Below the pieces are notes generated by a model. That model was not told the DNA's origin, did no database searches, and saw only the letters and a list, made by a program, of their open reading frames with translations. Shown here piece by piece: positions 47,536 through 56,500 of a stretch of 64,000 nucleotides of DNA. This stretch comes from Apostichopus japonicus (Eukaryota > Echinodermata > Holothuroidea > Aspidochirotida > Stichopodidae), in contig NC_092569.1 in NCBI RefSeq assembly GCF_037975245.1, forward strand, positions 2,858,501 to 2,922,500. Direction: 5' to 3'. Position numbers and translations under genes: made by a program. Positions within the stretch are counted from its first letter, which is position 1; each line of letters begins with the position of its first letter.

Positions 47536-50500
47536 CTGAAAACATTGAAAGGGAAACAAGTCTGAAGTTTGGTTTCAGTTATATCTAGGAAAGCAAAAAA
47601 TAATGAAATAGAATTATGACATATAACCTACTCCCCATTTTCTACTTCATTTTTATGATTCAAGTTTGGGCCAGTGATAACTTTTATATACAGGGCACAT
47701 TTCTAAGGATTTTTATTCTGATTGACCCCCCCTACCATCGCCCTCCCCCCCCCCCAGACAACCAGGCATTACATTTTGTGTACATTGTAGGAGAGAATTG
47801 AAGGTTTGGTGAACAGAGCACAAGCTTTGATGGTGATACCAAGTTATCATGTGACCTACTTTGCGGTATTTAGTTGCAATCTGAATTTGATGTAAACATT
47901 GGTTTTGTGGCATACAACCTCCACCGCTGATTTTGATTGTCCCAACAGAAATTTTGGTCGTCTCGGACGACCAAACTACCATAAAAAAGTAGCCCTGTTA
48001 TAACTTTGACAGGTAGAAAGAAAAAGCAAATTTTTTGTGGTTTTTCCTGCCATGTTACCACATAAGCCAAAAAGAGACGAATGTTGTGCAATTAGTTTCA
48101 CGACAGATAGTTAATACTTTTCAAAGAATTTCTCTTCTTATAACAAACAACCACCTCTTAACCAATGACCCCTTTGAGACTTTTACAGCACAGGCACAAG
48201 GCCGACTTGATGATCAATTGTACCTATATGGTTTGAGAAACAAAACTGTGTAGCAAGCATTCAGAACATGGGTCTAGATTGAAATGGGATCTGAGCGAAA
48301 CTGAAATTTTAAGGGTTACGATCAGAATTCTCCCTGAACTTGTCTCTTGATACTTATCACTAACTCGAGAAATGTGGTCACATCTAGTATTACCCATGGA
48401 GTTGGAATCCAGCCAGCGGATTTAAGCTGACCCCACTGAGCAGACAAACTTTGATGTGATCTAGGAGGTGCAGAAGGGGGGTGCATGGTGGGGGGGGTAA
48501 ACAACCTTGAACCTCCCTCGATGTGTATTTTGCACTTGTGTTTACAGTTTGGGTCCTTGAACAATGAAAATCAATAACACAGTATTGTTTGCACTGCTTC
48601 TTATGGGTGCAAACATTTTTTTAATGCTAACCTCAGCTGGTCACCTTCAATTGACTGAGTAATGAATTTTCCATTTACAACACAGTACTTCAACAGGGAT
48701 GTTATTAAAATACACGACACCTTTACATGACAATGTGAAGCATTTACTTTCCTCGTCAAACCGATCTAATATTGAGCGTAACATACCTCATATGGAATGC
48801 TTGGTAGGCCAATCTAATGTTCCGATACACCTTCGTAAAGATAATTTAAAGAAAATGGCAGTATTGGGTAGAACTCTTCCAGTTTAGCGACTCTTTGAAC
48901 CTTTGGAAAAGAAGGAAAATGCGAGAAAAAAAGAATTAAATACCATATATATGATAAATGATAATTTAGGGTACACAGTTTACCAGATTTACCACAGAGT
49001 GTAGGCTAGTGTTATTGCTATACAAACTCTTTCTTTCCATTTGCTAAGACAAAAATGATTTTTATCTGACTTCTTATATTATAAAGATGATTGTACAATA
49101 CTCAGTCTGTGTATAGCAGTCCAGTTTCAATATGCATCATAGTCAAAGCCAGACAACTCTGTGACATACACTGGTCTGTGTGCATCTGTACAGATTTCAT
49201 ATACACCATTAGAGCACTTGTGTTAACAATCATATGGTGGCTAGTCAAATGAAGCTGGTGCATATCTTGTTGATGTTTTTAGATTAAACCAAAACATCCG
49301 TGTACCATACACAGGTCTGTGTACAGCTGTAGGAGATTTCATGTACACAATGGGATACTTTAACTGGACAGTGGGAGGTCAAACCTAAAACAACTCTGTG
49401 ACATAACACTGGTCTGTGTAAATCTGTACAGGTTCCATGTATGCAATGGAACTCTGTACATCCAGACTAAGTTTGGTCAAATGCAAACATCTCTGTACCA
49501 TACACATCTGTGTACCATCTGCACAGATCCCATGTATGCAATGGAACTCTGTACATACAAACTGTTTGATGAAACGTAGACAAGCCTCACCGTACCCAAA
49601 TCAGCTGTACAGGGACCATGTACACAATATGACTCTGTGTCTGGACTGTGTTTGGTCAAACTGAAGCAAAGCTGTACCATACACAGGTCAGTGTACAGCT
49701 GTAGGAGATTTCATGTACACAATGGGATACTTTAACTGGACAGTGGGAGGTCAAACCTAAATAACTCTGTGACATACACTGGTCTGTGTAAATCTGTACA
49801 GATTCCAGGTGCACAATGGAACTCTGTACATCCAGACTGTTTGGTTAAATGCAACATCTCCGTACATTCAGACTGTGTTTGATGAAACCCAGGCAAGTCT
49901 TACCATACCCAAATCTTTGAACAACTGTACAGGTTCCAGGTGCACAATGGAACTCTGTACATCCAGACTATGTTTGGTCAAACGCAAACATCTCTGTACC
50001 ATACACATCTGTGTACCATCTGTACAGATCCCATGTATGCAATGGAACTCTGTACATACAAACTGTTTGATGAAACGCAGACAAGCCTCACCATACCCAA
50101 ATCAGCTGTACAGGGACCATGTACACAATATGACTCTGTGTCTGGACTGTGTTTGGTCAAACTGAAGCAAAGCTGTACTATACACAGGTCTGTGTACAGC
50201 TGTAGGAGATTTCATGTACACAATGGGATACTTTAACTGGACAGTGGGAGGTCAAACCCAAAACAACTATGTAACATGCACTGGTCTGGGTAAATCTGTA
50301 CAGATTCCATGTATGCAATGGAACTCTGTACATTCAGACTGTGGTTGATGAAACCCAGGCAAGTCTTACCCATACCCAAATCTTTGAACAGCTGTACAGG
50401 GGCCATGTTCACAATAGGGGGTCTGCCCGATATTCATAAGGTCCGCTATTCATAAGGGTCATTGTTCATAAGGTTCCTATTATGAATAACGAGCCCTTTT

Positions 50501-53500
50501 CACCATTATGAATATGGAACCCTTTTACCAATTATGAACAACGAACCTTTTTCACCATTATGAATATCAAACCCTTTTACCAATTATAAACAACAAACCT
50601 TTTTTTTTCCATTATGAATAACGAACCTTATGAACAATGAACCTTTTTGCTCATTATGAATAGCGAACCTTATGAACAATGAACCTTATGGATGATGACC
50701 CTTATGAACAATGAACCTTATGAATATAGAACCTTATGAATATCGGGCTGTCACCCACAATAAGACTATACACAGGTTTGTGTACAGCTGAACAGATCCC
50801 ATGTATGCTATATATTATGATGTTTGATAAAGCCAAACAGTACCATATCATACAAAGGCATGTCTATGTACAATATGGGGCTTTTATCATGATAGCCGAT
50901 CAAAACCAAAACAAGCCTGTACCATACACAGGCCCGTGTGCAGCCATACAGCCTCAACACAAACTACTATTATTATTGACCAAACGTCTAATAAGGGTCT
51001 CATATCTTGAGATGTCAAAAATTTTGCAACGTATTATGCATAGTTTGGACAAATGACAGCCTAACAAACGAAGAAAGGACAACTCAGGGTTGTTCTTAAA
51101 TCAAGCTTATCCAGAGTAAACAAATACATCATGAAGTATTAAGCTGTTACAAAGGGAAAAAAAACAGGTTGTCTTTGTTCTTGGAAAACAATGGCACTTC
51201 CTACTTACGTTATTAAACCATCTTGACAGATGGAGGTACTTTTCTTTCTCTTGTAGTGTCAGCTGATTCTGCAAAAACAATCAAAAAGAAAAGTGAAAAA
51301 AAAAACAGTGACACATGTAATTAGCCACCTTGAAGGTAATTTAAATTTCCCTTTGTTTATCATCCAGGACTATTCTCTTTAAAACCTAAACTCTTGCATA
51401 ACTAATTGAACAAGGAAACAGGAAACTTTCTCAAATGTTATCAAAATTCTATGTCAACAAATGGCTTCGCTCGCTCCCAGCGTTTTCACAATTGTCTGAA
51501 GCTCAGTTAATATAAATGCAAATATACTTCTTTCCCTCGTGAAAACCCTCACTTCACGATGACGGGATTTTCCCCATTATCTGACACCTCACGTTTCTGT
51601 TACTGCGAGGGGATTTAGTTTATCACCTTATCGCATGGAAAATGGTAGGCAAATGTAGGCAACTATACACACACAATAGCAGTTCGTCGGTATGCAGAAC
51701 CACAGTACATCATTAGCAATACCTATAAACCTCCAAGAAAACTGAAAAAATTCCCTGAGGCTACCAGCCTCAAAGCATGTCATTGCATTTCATTTTGCTG
51801 AATTCTGTAAAATTACCAGATGTTAACGTATTTCTCGGATTTAGAGGAGAGACAAACACAGCCATCGTTATTGGTCTGCGTGTGATTAAAAACAAGCTAA
51901 GAACGATCTTATTAAATCCATTTGGGAGATGTCACAGATTTAATATTCCTTTCACACACACAAAGTTGAATACTTCAATGGTCAAGGCTACTGTACATTT
52001 GACAATATCGAGCGACATGTGCTTGTCATGTGTGTGGGTTTTGTTTCTACGATGTTTATTTTCTGTCGTGAAGATGGGATTTGAAACATTGAATCTATTG
52101 ACATGACCTAAATGATGTCATTTGGTTTCATTTTCGACAGTTCGACCATGTTTATCATTCTATCTTGGAAATGTTCCTTGATCCTAGTGGCACTATGACA
52201 TCAGAGATTTACAAAATGGCATCTACCAGACATGACTTTCTAATCTAAGGCATCTCCCAAAATGGGTAAGATATTTCTTTTTTGGGGTCAACTTGAGGTA
52301 GTTTGTTGTTCTTCACGAGGGCCTCTGTCATACAAGTTAAGATGATGGCTGGGTTTGTGTCCACTTTGACAAAAAACTTTTTCTGTGAATAATATTAAAA
52401 GGAGAAGCAAACCCAACCATCTCTATGTGATAAAACAAAAACAAAGAGCTCAAATAACTCCTGCTCTGTTCAAGAGATATCATGGCCTGTCCAGTTTTGT
52501 AACAACGGCCCACCTGGCACTATGGTGCCTTGCTTAGTGGAATATTAAAGGTGTTGTATGTCAACACCCAATATCATAATATTCATGCACACATGTATGT
52601 ACCAGCTATAAACCAACAACTGTATTTCAAGGTTGGATACAATCTGATTTAAGGTTGTGGAATTATTGCAACTTTAAAATTTCAGCCCCTCCCTTAAAAA
52701 AAAATTGGGCCAATAAAAATTTGCACCTAAATGGTCAAAATGGCTCAAAACTCTATTTACCCCCAAAAATTGAACCCGAAAAATGTGGGGAAAAATGTGG
52801 GCCCAAATGGTCCCAAAAATATTGCCCAAAAAATATGGGCCAAAAGAATGTGTCCTAAAAAAACATTTGAAGTGGAAATAAAATTAGTGCCCATCCGGCC
52901 CAAAAATGGGCCAGGAATTGTTCGGGGCCCAGATGGTGCCCAAGAAAATTAGGTCTACATGTAATAGCTACTAACCAATAACTGTATGCCAAGTTTGGCT
53001 ACAATCCAACTTCCAGAGATATTTACAATGTAAAGATTTTGACATTTGACCCCAATAACTTCATTAATATTCATAACCTCAGCACCAAAAATGATAGGGC
53101 ACACCTTCCTCACTACAATACAGGTACATCTACATAGCAAGTATGACAAATATCCATCACTCCGCAAGCAAAAGTCACAGACGCACACACACACACACAA
53201 ACACGCCAACATGACTGCATAGGAATCCTTTGCTTCCAACAAGGAACCAAAATGTGTACTTTTTTGTTTCAAAAAGAATTGTCACAGGAAAAGGGTGAGA
53301 GATAGCTTTATTATACATCGAGCTTCACTTCCTGTCCAGAAACAGGATGAAATGATGTTTTTCTATGTCTCGTGTGACTTTCAGTTTCATTTCTTGTGCA
53401 TTTTCATAGCATTGGTTAACCTGTTTTTTTTATTGTGGCTGGTTTACAAGCTGAGGATGTACACGGGACTCTGCAGATCCATGCCACACCCCCACAACTG

Positions 53501-56500
53501 TTTATCACTTCGAAGGCAAAGGCTGTGGTGGATGAGCTTTACTCTGACCTGGGACACTTAATTTCCTGAACATTCCATCTAAGTTTACTAGCCGGGTATT
53601 TCCCAGTCGACACAGGCTGAATGATACAGTAACAGTAAAAAGGCTGTACCATTCACTATTAATGAGATAAACTCATGTATAGATCTGTGGTAATAGAAAC
53701 ACCTACATGGTTATCATAAAAAATTAAAAATAAATCCATACAGTATCGCTTGCATCTTACACATAGAGTACTTGCTTATTATTACACATGAAAACACAGG
53801 TTTCGACAATGAAAACACCACACTTGAATTGTTTATGTCATTTTGCTGATATCATACACAGAGAAGGTTTGTTTTGTAAACCTCACAGGAACAAGGAAAA
53901 GAACAAGGTCTCTATCATTTCCCATTCTGATATATTCTTAAAGTGGGTATAAAAAGTAATCGCATTTTCAAAAACATCCCCAATGACAAACAAACCGACA
54001 AATTCACAAGGAGATCCGGGTCATGACATTGACACGAGCAGGCACGTGGATGTGTCATTTACTCATTTCTATGATAAAATATATCGCTAGCGAATATCAT
54101 TGTCATAATCATTCAAAGAACAATTTCCTGCGTTGTTTCACCAAGTCGCATTAACTTGACACATGGCAAATAATCTTGTCATATTTAGAAGCTTTTCCAC
54201 TGACAGTCTTTTAAGTTGTCCTTCAGATGGGATCCAGACAGATTACAGCGTTAAGGAACATTTTAAAGGGTAGGCATGGACCATTTCACAACACCCATGG
54301 ACAGAAAATCGGTTACAGATCGGCCGCTAATAGAGGTACATGGAGACGGCCACAATTGATAAACTTATGACACAAAGAATTGTTTTCTATATTTCTCTGG
54401 TGGAATTGGTGACTTTCAATGACACATCAAAACTATTGCTTAAAACCTTGTACTGTAGAAGAGACAGGTAACTTATGTGTGTGATATGAATGGCTCAATA
54501 CAAACCAATGTGAATATCTGTGCTTTCATTCTTGTCTGATCTGTGGTAAAATTGTAATACAACCACAAAGCCAACAGGCTTAGTGATCTCCCTTGTCACA
54601 TTTTACATTTAAAGTTACTCTGAATGCAGAATTTTCTATCTTTTCCTGTTTACCTTGAATGACACAGATAAAAGAGTTCTGGTATTCACTGTGGAAGGTC
54701 TAAACACCTAAAAGTGTGATGTTTGCAGGCTTCTACCTATTGTTATCCCAAACGACCTTTCACCTTTATGAAATGAAACAGATTTCTTACACCTGGTGGA
54801 CCCAGACCCTCAGTATGAAGACAAACCACCACATACTTTGAGTCATAGTGTTTTACAAGGATTTCATACTATGACCCCAGGTGATGTCAGTTAACCTTTG
54901 ACCTCCTCAAAACACATCACCAGTCTAGTACTTAGTAAAGTGGATCAATATGCCAAGACCAAAGTTCATCCAAGCTTCACATTTGAATTTACCTGTTTAG
55001 ACTTTGACATCTGATGACCTTTAATCTCCACAGATAACAACAGGGTTCTTGTACTCATGAAGGTGCAGCCACACACCAAGTATGAAGGTGAACCAAAATG
55101 TGCTATTACACCATCTACTCTTTACAATGTTTTCAGACACCAACCCATTACCTCAAACGACCTTTGACCTCTAAAAATATTAGAGACCTTGTACTTACTA
55201 AGATGGATCCAAAAACCAGGTCTTCATTTCATCCAAGCTTTAGTTTGGACTTAGCTTATTTACAGAGTTTTCATATTCAGAGTTGAATCATTTCAAAATT
55301 CTCCACACTGGATCCAGAAAATTTTGTTAGACTTTCAGTCAGGTTTTCAAGTAAGTTCATGGCTGTCTGCTTTATTTTATTTTTAAGTTAAATTTTTATT
55401 TTTTGGCCCACTGTGTTTATTTTATTTTCTTTTGTGTATCCCCCCCATCTTTCCTGGCAATAAGATACTTCATGTCATTCTTCAACCCTTCAAACCTTAG
55501 AAAACTACGGAAAGAGAAACTTTCTTCATAAAGAGAAAGTCTTTGTATCTCTTTTATCTGTACTTAATGTATTGCTAATTCATTCAATGTAAGTTTAAAG
55601 AGACATATTCAAAATCAAGGTGGAAACCTTAGGCCTACAGTTACTACTTACAATATTACAATAAAATGCTTTTTGCCTTTCTGCAGCTTATTACTTACAA
55701 AAGTTGCAAACAGCCCGAAATATAACACAAGATCAGCGACAGTTAGAGAGCTGGTTACGAAATAGACTCTGCTTTCCAGGAATGAATTCAGCTCCTATGG
55801 AAACAGAAAAGGAACACTTAATCATCATAATATAAGAATTTTGTAAAGCGCTTTTATCCAGTTAGAAAAACTGCTCAGAAGCACTGCAGGAGCAAAGTAC
55901 CCAAAATGGACACAACAGTTATCAAACAAATGGATACGCATTCATGAATAAGAACGTCTTGAGTTCTTTTTGGAAAGTTGACACATGTTGACACATGGTG
56001 TTAAATAGTGTCCAATAACCCCCCCCCCCCCTCCTGAGCAAAAAACAAACAAAAAACACATTACCACGATTACATACTGAGGATGTAAATAGAGTGGATT
56101 GCGAATCTATTTCAACTACATCATGTCACACAAATTCCAAATTGATGAATCATTATACTAAGTTTAGATGGGCTACAGCTAAATGTAAAAAAAAATATCA
56201 TAAATGCAATGCCGTTATTGTCTGGTAGTTCTGTTAACTCTTGTACATCAGAAGGATTATACATGATAGATTAGAGGATGTCAAATGGCTCCTGGTTACA
56301 CTCGAGTGTCCACTGGTTCCACTGAAAAGCAGGACCAGGAACCGGGGCCCACTTTTCACAGTCCATCAGTGGCTGGTCCAAATAGCCAGAATTTCAACCC
56401 TGTATGTTTAGCTTATACCATATCATGCTTGCTAACGTGTTAAGCAGGACCAGGAACCAGGGCCCACTTTTCACAGTCCATCAGCCCCTGGTCTGAACAG

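Noticed and set aside
48396-48437. - strand segment W-G-Q-L-K-S-A-G-W with good acceptor and donor, considered as an EEF1E1 exon
   Set aside because: It has no counterpart in the family, and exon 4 to exon 5 joins correctly without it; an unannotated alternative exon cannot be excluded.
48699-48887. 62-codon ATG frame on + strand in EEF1E1 intron 4
   Set aside because: It looks mildly coding-like but has only a weak acceptor, no recognisable family and no partner exon.
49437-50236. Several 60-118-codon frames with near-identical peptides
   Set aside because: They follow the VNTR units, occur on both strands and in shifted frames, and have no splice context.
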